A stretch of 64,000 nucleotides of DNA from Coenobita brevimanus (GCA_032717465.1 CM064655.1:15259402-15323401); one strand, 5' to 3'. Counted from the stretch's first letter, positions 11,762-24,664 are shown. Numbers and translations: made by a program. Notes: generated by a model from the letters alone, not told the origin.

Positions 11762-11821
11762 TTTCTGGAGGCAGGATGAATGAATAAATTAAATCAAAAA
11801 GTCACCGGATTAAGAGGTTAA
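11762..11821. mobile_element. Family 1 fold-back, right-end remnant
   Basis: GTCACCGGATTAAGAGG then TTAA is the right end of family 1. It meets the next element with one shared TTAA. Confidence 0.55.
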
Positions 11822-12018
11822 TTCCTTCAATCCGGTGATTTTTTTCTAAACACTGCTACTACCAGGCATTTTCATTCAGCAAAGGAAAGTCACATGATAC
11901 TGAAGGGATTACTGACGGCCATATCTAAACCCTCTCAAAAAGAAAAAAATCGCTTAAGCTGAACAAAATTGTCTGAAGGTAACAATAACAACTTTAAAAA
12001 ATCAGTTTAAAGGGTTAA
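11818..12018. mobile_element. TTAA fold-back element, family 1
   Basis: It starts TTAATTCCTTCAATCCGGTG. The middle has CTGAAGGGATTACTGACGG and CATATCTAAACCC. The right module has CTTAAGCTGAACAAAATTGT, and the element ends AAAGGGTTAA. About 201 bp, two inverted modules, non-coding. Confidence 0.8.
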
Positions 12019-12074
12019 CCATCAAACACAGCAGAGTATTTTTCCCGAAGCGTATTCCTATGCCAGCACATCAT

Positions 12075-12290
12075 TCCCTAACGCTCTCATGGTCGTGTCT
12101 TCTCAGGTATTTTCTTTCGGTTAACGCCTGGCGATTAAATTCAGCTAAGAGTAGGTCATAGAACCTACAGTGTTAATACTGATACCGTTAACCCTTCCAT
12201 AGTCGGGACAACGTTAGAATTATATTCTAGCTAAGGCCAAACGATTACATTCCTCTGAAAATGAGTCATAGGAGTCTGAGAATGTTAATC
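12075..12290. mobile_element. Two adjacent family 4 fold-back elements
   Basis: The first copy (about 12078-12172) has CTCATGGTCGTG, GCCTGGCGATTAAATTCAGC and GTGTTAA. The second (12188-12290) has TTAACCCTTCCATAGTCGGG, CTAAGGCCAAACGATTACAT and GAGTCTGAGAATGTTAA. Each is about 100 bp with TTAA at both ends and shares the GATTTTATTCAGCT-type core with family 1. Confidence 0.7.
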
Positions 12291-12299
12291 AACAAACAC

Positions 12300-14040
12300 C
12301 ACAGAAGTTTATTTTCGATTAATTTTCAACCAACACACACTTCTTTCTTCGAGTCCTTCTCTTTCCCCATCAAACATTCAACTCTTAATTTAAAATCGTT
12401 TCTTCAACCACCTATCACCACAGATGTTTCGTTTCTGTCTCCTTTCTTCAACCACTCTCTATCGTTACTTCAATGGTCACTGCTCTTCTAATGTGTCAGC
12501 TTTCATTCCCCCTTCATTATGGCGAGCGAATAGCACCCGTCTGACAGCAAACTCCCACCTCTTTTCTACCTAACTCTCTGATGCAAGAGCATTCCGATAC
12601 TCCCAGTCCTTCATGTAGGCTATGCAACAGGTCAGTTCTGGAACTGTCTTCCTCTGTGTTTATTTTCTTCTATATGACCTACAGTCTTTTAAATGTAATG
12701 TGTCTACTGTAGGTATTTCCAAATGAACGGATAGTGAATTTGACTTTTATTTAATTTTCTTCAAGCGAACAATCTTGCATGCTTCCAGCCTTTGATTCCT
12801 TTTACCCCGCATTAACAACGGTTACCAATATATACTCATCTTATTTCGATTAATTTCTTCGATACCAAACGCGGGTCACCTTTTCTACATCCTTTCTTCA
12901 GCTACCAAATATACAAACGTTTTTATTCATTTCTTAAAACACTAAACAAATCTTTCCGATTTTTTTCTCTCTCTTCAGTCACTTTCAAACACCAAAATTT
13001 TTGTCACCGTTTTTGTCTTCAGCCACCTTAAAATATCAAATACACAATTTTTTTGCTTTCGTCTCTTCAAACACCAAACATTTTTTCCTTCAAAATTTCT
13101 TTTCAGTAACCTTCAAATACCCAACTTTTTTTTTTTTCACCTTGTTCTCTTCATACACCTTCAAGCATCAAACATCAGTTTTTTTTTTCACTTTCTTCTC
13201 TTCAAACACAATACAAACTAATCTTTTCGTTTTCTTATCTTTATTCACCAAATATATAAACAAGTTCTTCTTCGATTACATCTCCCCAGTCACACAACGC
13301 CTTTATTTTCGCTATTCTTTTTCTTCATCCACCTGATATATAACTATTACTATTACTGGTATTTCTTTTCCTTCCATCAATACGCAATCAAACACTATAC
13401 AAATACTTCTCGTACATTAGTTGTTTTCCAGCCACCAAATATGTAAGTTTCTCAGATTCTTTTGTAACCATCGAGGGAAATGTGTCTTATTTCGACTTCG
13501 TTCCTTCAGTCACTAAACAACATTTCTTTCTTTCTTTCACGTACTAAATAACACAAAATTTCTTTCTGATCCTCTTCCATCAGCCACAAAAATCACTCAA
13601 GCTTTCTTTCGATTTCTTTTTTTCAATCACTCAACACAGGTATTTTTCCTATTTCTTTTTAATTACCAATACCACATGTCGTTATTTGGACTGTTTTTCT
13701 GTCATCACCAAACACGAGTCTTTCAACTGCTTTTCCTCAATCACTGAACACCACACATGCTTATTTTTCGATTTCTGTTCTTCAATCACCATTTTTTTTT
13801 TTCACCTTTCTTACCCATCAAACACCACACTACTTTTATCTTCCATTTCTTTCATTAATTATTCTTTGTATTTCTTCTCTTCAGCCAACAAACATCACAC
13901 CAGATTTTTTCGATTATTATCTTAATCGAATAGACAAAATATTTTTATATTTTCCTTCATCCACCAAATGATTTTTTTCTTTACGCACCAAACATACACT
14001 TCTTCTTTTTATCTGTCCCTCGGTCCTTAAACTGCCTTTT
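12300..14040. repeat. Degenerate T-rich satellite
   Basis: Phrases of the kind TTCTTCAATCACCAAACACC followed by TTTTTTTCGATTTCTTT recur roughly every 40-60 bases across 1.7 kb, with heavy divergence and no constant period. Several open frames of 76-111 codons are by-products of the low-complexity text. No gene. Confidence 0.6.
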
Positions 14041-14044
14041 CCTT

Positions 14045-14420
14045 CATCTATCTACTTATCTACCTATTTATTTACAACCATACGTCTTAATCTCCGAGGA
14101 GGTGGTCTTGCCCTCCGTCATCAGGCTGCCCTTCCCCCAACTCACACCACCTTCATTCAAAATACCTGCCAACCTCGTCGTTCCACCTCACCTTCGGTCT
14201 CCCTCTCAGTCTTCCCCGCACTCACATACACTCTCCTATCAATTTCTCATTTTCCATTCTTTCCACGTAGCCGAACCATCTCACGTACCCCTAAACTTTC
14301 CACATCAACAATACAACGTTTTCGAACTTCCTCATTCACATGTCGTCCACATTACTGGACACGTTCCTCTCAGATAACATATTTCCACTCCTCTCACTCG
14401 TGTGTTCTTCATACCGTACA
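14045..14420 (-). mobile_element. LINE 3'-end fragment
   Basis: It begins on plus with the same degenerate GATA-type tail (ATCTATCTACTTATCTACC). It then parallels 10036-10400: CCCAACTCACACCACC, CTTCGGTCTCCCTCTCAG, TCACATACACTCTCCTATC, CCATTCTTTCCACGTAGCC. These are the reverse complement of the C-terminal reading of the same LINE family. Diverged, with no continuous open frame on the coding strand. Confidence 0.65.
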
Positions 14421-14500
14421 TTCCTTTTTTTATCTCACCTTTTTTTTTTCTTTAGCGCTTTAACTATTGTTCCCTCCTTTCCTCTTCGTATGAATCGACG

Positions 14501-14937
<437 letters not shown>

Positions 14938-14939
14938 AG

Positions 14940-15890
14940 AACGTGGGGAGATCTAATTAGGAGGGACGGAACAGTCTGCCAGGCGAGTGAGGGAAAAAGA
15001 TGAACCTAAGAGAGGAGGGCGACAGGACGGGGGACGGAGGGTGCAGGAAAGTGAGGGAGAGTGACGAGAGGAGGGAAGCGGGGAAAGGAAGGCACGGATT
15101 CAACAAAAATGTGAAGGAATGAAAGAACTGATGGAATGAAAAGTGGATTCAGAGAGACAATGAAAAAAAAAAAAAAAAAAAGGGGGGGGGGGGGGTAAAG
15201 CATAAGCCTAATTGAGAAATGTAAAAGCTTGTGAACACGTAATGCGGGTGAAAGATGGGAAAAACTAGGGAACAGGCTCGTGGAAGGAAGGGGTGAACGT
15301 AGAAGTGGAGTATGAAGATGAAAACAAATGAGGGAGTGGAGGGGACAGGGATACACAGGAAGTATGAAGTTGGAGGAGAGGTGAGGGAGTGGAATGGTGG
15401 CGGTCCAGAGAATATGTGGATGGGGAAAGTGGAAGAGACGGATAGGGGAAAGTGGAACAGATGGAGAGAGAGAAAATGGAAGAGATTGAAGGTCTAGAGG
15501 AAGTAAGGAGGTAGAGATGAAAGGTAAAGACGAGCTGAATGAAGGAGATGGAGAGGGATGACAGAGTGAAGAGGATGAAGGTAGAAAGTATGGTGACGTA
15601 GTGAAGTGGGAAAGTAGAAGACGTGGATGTGGAGGACCATGATGGGGGACAGATGTACGATTGGAAAAGGTGTAGGTAAGGAGGGAAAATGAAGATAAAG
15701 GACAGAGGTGTTGGTGAAGGCAGATGAAGTAAAGGGATGACGTGGGGTGAGGCAGATGAAGAAGGTGGAAAGGGAATAAGGAGATGAAAGGAGAGAGGTG
15801 AGGGAATGGAGGGAGGGTGGGTCAGGTTGTGGTGGTGTTGGGGTGATAATGCATTAAGCTGGGTTAGTGGTAATAGCCTCGCTGGGGACG
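14940..15890. repeat. Purine-rich strand, about 0.9 kb
   Basis: The plus strand is mostly G and A without a strict period (GAAGTGGAG, GAGAGGATGAAG-like phrases). A run of about 18 A followed directly by about 14 G is at 15163-15195. Minus-strand open frames (116 and 214 codons, Ser/Pro/Leu-rich) are composition artefacts. Confidence 0.75.
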
Positions 15891-15909
15891 TTATTGGAGA
15901 CGTGTCCAA

Positions 15910-16770
15910 TACTGGTTGTTAACTCCCATCCCCACCTCTCCCCCATTCCACCACCTCCACTCCCTCTCCTCTTCCATCACCTTTACTCCCTCTCCTTCCC
16001 TTCCTCCCTTCCAATACCTTTACTCCCTCTCCTTCCCTACCTCCCTTCCAATACCTTTACTCCCTCTCCTTCCCTTCCTCCCTTCCAATACCTTTACTCC
16101 CTCTCCTTCCCTTCCTCCCTTCCAATACCTTTACTCCCTCTCCTTCACTTCCTCCCTTCCAATACCTTTACTCCCTCTCCTTCACTTCCTCCTTCCAATA
16201 CCTTTACTCCCTCTCCTTCACTTCCTCCCTTCCAATACCTTTACTCCCTCTCCTTCACTTCCTCCCTTCCAATACCTTTACTCCCTCTCCTTCCCTTCCT
16301 CCCTTCCAATACCTTTACTCCCTCTCCTTCACTTCCTCCCTTCCAATACCTTTACTCCCTCTCCTTCCCTTCCTCCCTTCCAATACCTTTACTCCCTCCC
16401 CTTCCCTTCCTCCCTTCCAATACCTTCACTTCCTCCCTTCCAACACCTTCACTCCCTCTCCTTTTCTTCCCTTTCTTATATCTTCACTCTCTACCCTTCC
16501 CTTCCCTTCCCCATCTTACATCTTCATTCTCTCCATCTCCCTTCCCTCCTTCTAACATTTTCACTCTCCCCCTTTTCCTCCCCCACACTTATAACACATT
16601 TACTCCCTTCCTTTCCTTCCCCACCTTACAATACTCCCTCCCTTCCACCACCTTAACTCCCTCCCCCTTCTTTTCCCCCTTCACTTCCCCTTTCTAACAC
16701 TTGCATTCCCTCCCATTCCCTCCCCCTGCCAACACCGTCACTCCCTCCCCTTCCAACATCTGCAGTCCCT
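15910..16770. repeat. Pyrimidine-rich strand with 37-bp minisatellite
   Basis: Tandem copies of a unit like CCAATACCTTTACTCCCTC plus CTTCCCTTCCTCCCTT; CCAATA recurs at 16011 and 16048. The array is clean from about 15985 to 16440 and decays afterwards. The plus-strand open frames of 276 and 246 codons (LPSNTFTPSPS-type repeat) reflect the array and not a gene. Confidence 0.9.
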
Positions 16771-16870
16771 TTGTTTTCTCTTAGTCCATGCCCTCGTATT
16801 TCTGGCAACGTTCGGAAGTTTCGTAACACCGTTCCTAAGGGAATTTATTTTCTACATCACCTTATCCTCT

Positions 16871-18454
<1,584 letters not shown>

Positions 18455-18496
<42 letters not shown>
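18455..18496. repeat. (TA)n microsatellite
   Basis: TA run preceded by CATACATA text. Confidence 0.97.
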
Positions 18497-18498
<2 letters not shown>

Positions 18499-19117
18499 CT
18501 GAATGTAAAAAGTGTAGGTATAAAACTGCGTAAATTTAAAAGCTAAAAATCCTATCACACAGTACTAAGTAATGGTACCTGTACTGTACATGTACTCATA
18601 AATCATTACAATAGGCAATGCTAAAAGCCATGAAGTCAGTAACTTTAGTCTGGTCACAAACACTTTCCTTTCAGAGGCACGTAATCTTCACAACATAAAT
18701 ATGCCTCTCTTACTTTACCTTAGTTCGACATACAAAGTGGCCAAGAGATAATTGAGACTTAAGACGAGTAGCGAAACCTGTCAACCGGACACTTATTATG
18801 TGTGACATATTACAATTTTCTTATATTAACTACTCTGCTTTTTCAGGCGTGCTGCATCAGAATAACACACTTTTAAGGAAGTTTATAAAGGTTCCAGTAT
18901 TTAAGTATGATTATCCAGAAACATAAATTTAGCGCTGATGTCGTTAGCTAGAATCTTTATGCCACAATTATTCACCATCTACTGTATTAGCTTCCATTAA
19001 AACACATTTCCTGCAATACTTTCTTCCAAACTCCTCCATTTCCCTGTTATCATCTACCCATCCCTTGTATCATTTAACCATACGTTCTACTGTACATTTA
19101 CTATACAGGTACCTTTT
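18497..19117. other. No feature seen
   Basis: AT-rich unique-looking sequence. Confidence 0.4.
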
Positions 19118-19325
19118 CCACATTAATTTACCCCACGTTTTAGTCCTCTCGCAGCTTAGTGTACATAGCTCAGTGGCTGGAAGAGGCAGTGCAACAGATC
19201 TACATCTTTTCCATTGCAATTCCTTGTGGCTTGCATCATATTCTAGTGTTAATCTTATGCTACAACGCAGCATCCATGAGAGTTGGCCATTTTGGGCCAC
19301 GTAAAAGTAAACAGAGTATAGTAAG
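19118..19325 (+). mobile_element. Fold-back element, family 3
   Basis: It has CTCAGTGGCTGGAAGAGGC, GATCTACATCTTTTCCATTG, GCATCATATTCTAGTGTTAA, ACGCAGCATCCATGAGAG and GGCCATTTTGGGCCACGT. The order is as in 43668-43875 and 44127-44330. Non-coding, about 200 bp. Confidence 0.7.
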
Positions 19326-19344
19326 TCTCTCGAGGTCGGCTCTT

Positions 19345-19414
19345 CCCTTGTATATTATTTCAGCTAACGTCAGACAATTTTGTTCAACTGAGTCATAAAA
19401 GCCTGAGTGTTGTT

Positions 19415-19417
<3 letters not shown>
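19345..19417. mobile_element. Family 4 fold-back, partial
   Basis: TTTCAGCTAACGTCAGACAA, then TTTTGTTCAACTGAGTCATA and AAAGCCTGAGTGTTG, match the right part of family 4. A (TA)n tract follows immediately. Confidence 0.55.

Positions 19418-19494
<77 letters not shown>
19418..19494. repeat. (TA)n microsatellite
   Basis: TA run of about 77 bases abutting the 3' end of a LINE. Confidence 0.98.
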
Positions 19495-19497
<3 letters not shown>

Positions 19498-20205
19498 AGG
19501 CTGCTTCCCCCAAGGAAATGGAGGTAGCCGAGACAGGATGACTCACTCTCCATTTACTCATCCATTCAAACACATTCATTCGCATCTTAGCCCCAAAGGG
19601 GAGAACGGACAGATCCTCACCGCACCACACCGCACAAGGGTCAACTGGGCAATGCAATCAGTGACATCCGCAGCAGGGCCCGACAGCAGAACTGGTTTAC
19701 CCCTGCCACATCATAACAGACCCATCCCCTTACCCGCTCCTGACCTGACTAGCTGATCAGACCAAATGCGGGAGAATATCCCCTCAGGGCTGCGTCATCA
19801 CTTATTCATTCACAATTTCTCTCCATTTATTTCTGTCACGCACAGCCACTCTTCCTTGCTCAACAGACATCCCTCTCGCATCCAGCGCTCTCTTCACACT
19901 GTCCATCCATCCTATTCGTGGTCTTCCTCTCAGCCTTACACCTCTCACATCAGATCTAGTTATCTTTTTCACCAATCGCTCATTATCCATTCTCTCCATA
20001 TGCCCAAACCATTGCAACACCCTCTGCTCAACTCTGCCAGCCATCTCCCGAACAACTCCAGTTCTCCTTCGCACTTCATCATTTCGCACCCGATCCATAC
20101 GCGTCACTCCACACATACTCCTCAGACATCTCATCTCCATTACATTCAAACTTTTCCTCTCTGCTACACCCATATTCCATGTTTCAGCCCCATACTGTAT
20201 ATGTA
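19495..20205 (-). pseudogene. LINE C-terminal part plus 3' region
   Basis: Reading minus from about 20205, the frame has HIQYGAETW, MEMRCLRSMCGVTRMDRVR, VLQWFGHMERM, RLRGRPRIGWMDSVKRALD and RNKWREIVNE. This is the C-terminal, post-reverse-transcriptase part of a non-LTR element, followed by about 300 bases of 3' region (19495-19801) ending at the (TA)n. The catalytic domain is missing. The open frame extends to 20290 only because it runs into a family 4 fold-back; the first 25-30 codons are not LINE sequence. Its subfamily differs from the 10 kb and 41 kb relics. Confidence 0.85.
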
Positions 20206-20300
20206 CCACTAAACCTTTCACGGTCGGGACAACCTCAGCATTCCATTCCAACTTACGCCACACGATTTTATTCATTCGAGCGTAATTCACATATGCCGAA
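20206..20300. mobile_element. Family 4 fold-back, partial
   Basis: AAACCTTTCACGGTCGGGAC, then CAGCATTCCATTCCAACTTA and GATTTTATTCATTCGAGCG, match family 4. It directly joins the 5' break of the LINE relic. Confidence 0.6.
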
Positions 20301-20317
20301 GTGCTAACCCACTCAAT

Positions 20318-20512
20318 CCAGACTTTTTTTTTTTTTTAATTACTGTTGCTCCAACCTAACGATTAATTAAGCTAAGGAATGACGTCTTGCCGTGAAGGAG
20401 ATAATGACGGCTTCATCTGACCTCCTTCATTTCCAAAAATCTATATTGTACGCTGAGTGAAAACGTCTGGAGAATAATTACACTAAATGTCACCGGACTG
20501 AAGTGGTTACCC
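20318..20512. mobile_element. TTAA fold-back element, family 1
   Basis: The left module ends CCGTGAAGGAGATAATGACGG and the linker reads CTTCATCTGACCTCCTTC. The right module has GAGTGAAAACGTCTGG and ends GTCACCGGACTGAAG then TGGTTA. Non-coding. Confidence 0.7.
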
Positions 20513-20619
20513 TTTATTCCTTTCCTTCGATAATGCTGCTCCTTTTCCTCTTCTTTCTCTTACAAAGATTTCTCCTCTTGTTTCTGCTTCCTTCATCTGC
20601 TATTATCCAAAACAAAATA

Positions 20620-20780
20620 TTAACCCTTTGAACCAGAATTCAGCCTAGCAGAGCCCATTAATAGTGAAGAGGTTAAGGAATGTTAAATCTAACCCTTCCA
20701 GTTGAAAGATCCCATTCTCATTATAGCCTAGCCTGGAGACACCATGAGTAAAATATAATCGCAGTATAGAGGTTAATGTG
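20620..20780. mobile_element. Family 1 fold-back, shortened
   Basis: It has TTAACCCTTTGAACCAGAAT, GAAGAGGTTAAGGAATG, AATCTAACCCTTCCAGTTG and a right end AGAGGTTA. The module interiors are largely deleted, leaving the borders and linker. Confidence 0.55.
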
Positions 20781-21353
20781 ACGGGGAGCTTGGTATAATG
20801 ATATGAACAATCCGAAAAATTCGAAGACCAATGGAATAATCACAAGGATGGTAAAGTGCATATAAGGATTAGAAAGGTGAAAGGTTTGTAGTTCAAGCTG
20901 GTCAGGAAGGAATTAAAAAAAAGTAATCGGAGAGGAAACTGATAATGAGATGGAAACTGGATCCTGAGATGAGACACAGATGGAAGGAGAAGTAAGGTGA
21001 CACTAGCATGAGGCGAGGAAGGATATCAAGGGGCAGGGCGGCTTTGATAATGGGGCCATAGGATAGGAGGAAGGATTGGTTAGATTACATGATAGGGTGG
21101 CAGGATGGTAGTTTGGACAAATATAAGACTGGCTAAAGGATCGGTCATGTATCAAAAGGCATGGCGGCAGGACAGTGGTCTGGCCAATACAGGAGAAGTG
21201 AGGTCAAATGATCACAGGTCTGGGAGGCAGGACGATGGCTTGAACAAGAGAACAGTAAGACAGAGTAATGGCCGGGGTTATAGTCTTGAGTGGCACGGCG
21301 ATGGAGAGCCTGTACAACGGCTGCATTCCCACTGGCTTGGGAATTTCATGGCA

Positions 21354-21355
<2 letters not shown>
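20781..21355. other. Purine-rich spacer, three degenerate units
   Basis: GGCAGGATGGTAGTTTGGAC (about 21099), GGCAGGACAGTGGTCTGGCC (about 21167) and GGCAGGACGATGGCTTGAAC (about 21226) suggest three units of 60-68 bp. No gene. Confidence 0.45.

Positions 21356-21410
<55 letters not shown>
21356..21410. repeat. (TA)n microsatellite
   Basis: TA run ending exactly where the SINE head begins. Confidence 0.98.
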
Positions 21411-21412
<2 letters not shown>

Positions 21413-21800
21413 AGCCTCTGTGGTACAGTGGTAGTGTGCGCGTTTCGTACCCGGGTGAACCAGGGTTCGCGCCCCGCCAGGGTAATAAACTTTGAAAGTG
21501 TTCACCCGGCCACGTATTGCATTGGCGGACACAAGGCATGCTGTGGCTGAACCAGTGTCGCTTACTATAAAGTATGCTTGCACTCAGTCGGCTTGCGCGG
21601 GCTGATTACACTTGGTTCACAGACTACACACACATCCAAAGCCACTCCAACACTACAATTACACTTACAAGCACTTCTCACCCTACATACAATCTCTAGC
21701 AGACAGCCTAAGCCACTTGGTAGAGATACATTGGCTGTATCGTCCCGACTTCGCTCGGGATAGGCCTGTCCTGCAGTGGATACTCAAACGGCTGATGATG
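21411..21800 (+). mobile_element. tRNA-derived SINE, family B
   Basis: The head GGAGCCTCTGTGGTACAGTG then GTAGTG carries an A box, and CAGGGTTCGCGCCCCGCC carries a B box. A body of about 300 bp follows, containing the hairpin CCCGACTTCGCTCGGG. The 3' end is CTGATGATGATATATATA. Non-coding and transcribable by RNA polymerase III. Both ends touch TA repeats. Confidence 0.85.
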
Positions 21801-21802
21801 AT

Positions 21803-21826
21803 ATATATATATATATATATATATAA
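21803..21826. repeat. (TA)n microsatellite
   Basis: Short TA run forming the tail of the SINE. Confidence 0.9.
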
Positions 21827-22035
21827 TTATGTATAATAGCAGAGTGTAACAGGCATAATAAATTGCAACGAAAAAACCTGGTACAAAGCCTAGAATGTCA
21901 CGGTCCCAAGTGGGTGGGCAGGGCTACGGTGGTGATATCGAATGAAATGCGACCCGTACTCGTATATGATAAAACACGTGGTACTGTGGCATAACAAAGA
22001 GTGGCTTAGGGGTATGCAGGTACGCCTCGACAAAG

Positions 22036-22038
<3 letters not shown>

Positions 22039-22088
<50 letters not shown>
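22039..22088. repeat. (TA)n microsatellite
   Basis: TA run of 50 bases directly before a fold-back element. Confidence 0.97.
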
Positions 22089-22090
<2 letters not shown>

Positions 22091-22310
22091 AATTTATCCC
22101 TTCATACCATGACGCAAATCTAAATTTACTACTACTACTACTACTACTACTACTAACGTACCTGATGATTTTACTCAGTTTAGGAATAATCTCTGATACT
22201 GAAGTGAAGGGATAAAGAATAAAACTAATCTCTCCATTTTGAACTGTCTCCTAATCTGGACAAAATCGACCAGAGGCAGCAGGAATAAACTTTAATTATG
22301 TCATCGCATC
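22089..22310. mobile_element. TTAA fold-back, family 1, with (CTA)n inside
   Basis: It has CCCTTCATACCATGACGCAA, then a (CTA)n run at 22127-22155 in place of the module centre, GATGATTTTACTCAGTTTAG and CTGAAGTGAAGGGATAAAG. The right module has GACAAAATCGACCAGAGGC and ends ATGTCATCGCATCAAAG. Confidence 0.7.
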
Positions 22311-22519
22311 AAAGTGGCCGGAAAGATACGATGGCCAAGTGATACGACGGTACGACAGGATAGTCACGCACCAGAAATGGAAAAAGCCTGGCCAAGTAAT
22401 AGATGGCAGAGTAACACTGTGGCCTTGTAACAGGATGGTGGTGTAACAAAGTGGTAAAGTAACACGATAGCTGCGAATGGGAATGGTCAAGTAATAGGAT
22501 GGCAGGGTACAGGGGAGGG

Positions 22520-23110
22520 CTACTGGTAGGATGGCAGGGTAGGAAAGTGGGCAAGTGGCAGGATGGCAGTGTAGGATGGCAGGGTAGGAAAGTGCGCAAG
22601 GGACAGGATGGCAGGGTAACGGAGTAGGTAAAGGGTAGGACGGCAGGGTAGGAGAATGGGCAAGGGATAGGATGGCAGGGTAGTGGAGTGGGCAAGGGGT
22701 AGGATGGCAGGATAAGGGAGTGGGCAAGGGGTAGGATGGCAGGGTAGGGAAATGGGCAAGGGATAGGATGGCAGGGTAAGGGACAGGATGGCAGGATAGG
22801 AATGGGCAAGGGGTAGGATGACAGGGTAAGGTAGTGGGCAAGGGGTAGGATGGCAGAGTAAGGTAGTGGGCAAGGGGTAGGATGGCAGAGTAAGGTAGTG
22901 GGCAAGGGGTAGGATGGCAGGGTAAGGTAGTGGGCAAGGGGTAGGATGGCAGAGTAAGGTAGTGGGCAAGGGGTAGGATGGCAGAGTAAGGTAGTGGGCA
23001 AGGGATAGGATGGCAGAGTAAGGTAGTGGGCAAGGGGTAGGATGGCAGGGTAAGGTAGTGGGCAAGGGGTAGGATGGCAGGGTAAGGTAGTGGGCAAGGG
23101 GTAGGATAGG
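22520..23110. repeat. 32-bp G-rich minisatellite
   Basis: Units like GTAGGATGGCAGGGTAAGG plus TAGTGGGCAAGGG; starts at 22877 and 22909 give the period. Some 18 units, decaying toward 22300. Because 32 is not a multiple of 3 and lacks stops on the minus strand, three frames stay open for 224-321 codons with the same SYPLPTTLPCHPTPCPLPY-type peptide. These are not genes. Confidence 0.95.
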
Positions 23111-23204
23111 TGGTCGGCGGGGCAGGGCAGGGTGGCAGGACAAGGAAGGAGGTGTAGGAGTCGGGCGCGGCGCTGCGGTAGTCACAGGGATCAATAGAGG
23201 AGTC

Positions 23205-23732
23205 CCGGGTCCTTTCTTCCTTCAGAGGTGGGCTTCTCTTCAACCATCTAGATTCACGCATTGTAATTGTCTTTAAAATGTCCCTCTGTGCCTAATTATA
23301 ATCCTTCTTCGTGATCCCGGTCGCTGTGAAAGAATGGTCCTTTGTCCTTCTTTCAGAAGGGATGGTTCTCCTCTCCCATCAGTATTCACACACCGTACTT
23401 TTCTAAATGCTCCTTTGTGCATAATTCCAATTATTTTTTTCATGATATTGGTTGATGTGTGCAAGTGTGACCCGATGTCTCCATTCAGAGGTGTGGTTTC
23501 TCCCTACCATCTACATTCCACTACGGTCCTCCTGCTAGTAAATGTCCTTTAGACCTACACCTACTTATATTTTCATGTACTGGCCTCACAGTCTTTACTA
23601 CGGAAGAGTGGTTAACCCTCTGCCACCAACATTCCACAATTGTCCTTCCTCCTCACAGAGGTGTGGTTCGCTCCCTCCTATCTATATTCGACCATAGTCA
23701 TTCCTTCCTATAAAGGTGCGGCTCCCCCTCTG

Positions 23733-23796
<64 letters not shown>

Positions 23797-23860
23797 CACC
23801 ACTCTTCTTCCTTCCTTCCTTCAGAGATATGGTTCGTCCTTTCCCATCTACGGCTCCCGT
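23205..23860. repeat. Degenerate 56-60 bp tandem repeat holding a (TA)n
   Basis: The phrase CTTCAGAGGTGTGGTTCTCT then CCATCTACATTCCAC-GTCC recurs near 23217, 23345, 23486, 23655, 23711 and 23820, with spacing from 56 to about 140. One unit is interrupted by (TA)n at 23734-23794. No gene. Confidence 0.65.
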
Positions 23861-24664
23861 AACTTAATTAACATCGCCCGGAGGTAACATGATTAAACTA
23901 AATTAATGACATCGTAGTGACGTACGTCTTCCTCAGTCTCCTCCTTATTAACAATTCTATCCTTTATATTCTTATATTCCCTCTTCTTCATAATATTCTA
24001 CTTTACAGTCTTCCTTCTAATCCTTCCCCATTCCCCCCTTCGAAATACTCCCCTTTACATTCTTCTTTCCTTCCCTGTCCGTTGTGCCTCTTCACAATAT
24101 TCGCCTCCATATTATTATTCTCATCCATTCCTCAGTCTCCCTCTTCTTCACAATATTAACTTTCAAAACCTTCCTTCCATTCCCGCCCCACACATCGTCT
24201 GCTGTAAACTCCCTCACTCTTTCTTCATTCTTCCCCTTCTTCATGATATTTTCCAATACATTTATCTTTCCTTATTTTCCCTCTTCTTCAGAATTTTATC
24301 CTCTATGTTCTTCCGTATTCTCTCTCTTCACGCCTTTCCTCTCTACACTCTTCCACTCCCTCCGCGCACCCCATCTTCACCTAGGCTCCTCGGCGGAATC
24401 AGTGCGTGTGGCTGCGTGCGAGACTTGTGAATCTTTTATCAGCCGTCCTCGCCCCGGCTTCCTTCCCACCTCCCTCGACTCCTCGCTTACCGCGCCACAA
24501 AATGGGGCCGTAATAAAGGCACGCTAATTGCCCTCACACCTAACTCCTGTCTGCATGACCAATCACAGCTGGGTAAATTGATCTAGATGAGGTAGGAGAC
24601 GCCATTTAGGTCCTGAAGACGACAGGAAGGGGGTAGCTCCTTGGTCAAAACAGTATTCTAGGTG
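23861..24664. other. Pyrimidine-rich spacer, no gene
   Basis: CTTCTTCACAATATTC-like phrases recur loosely between 23970 and 24290. A GC-richer patch at 24370-24540 holds no supported exon. Confidence 0.4.

Noticed and set aside
15867..16697. 276-codon Ser/Pro-rich plus frame
   Set aside because: It is the 37-bp pyrimidine-rich array plus biased flank.
21411..21485. Functional tRNA gene
   Set aside because: A and B boxes are present, but the head continues into a SINE body and the cloverleaf arms do not pair well by eye. The same holds for 59717, 26234, 31258, 6290 and 59300.
22296..23261. 321-codon Pro/Leu/Cys-rich minus frame
   Set aside because: It is the three-frame-open 32-bp minisatellite. 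All three frames give the same peptide and no domain.
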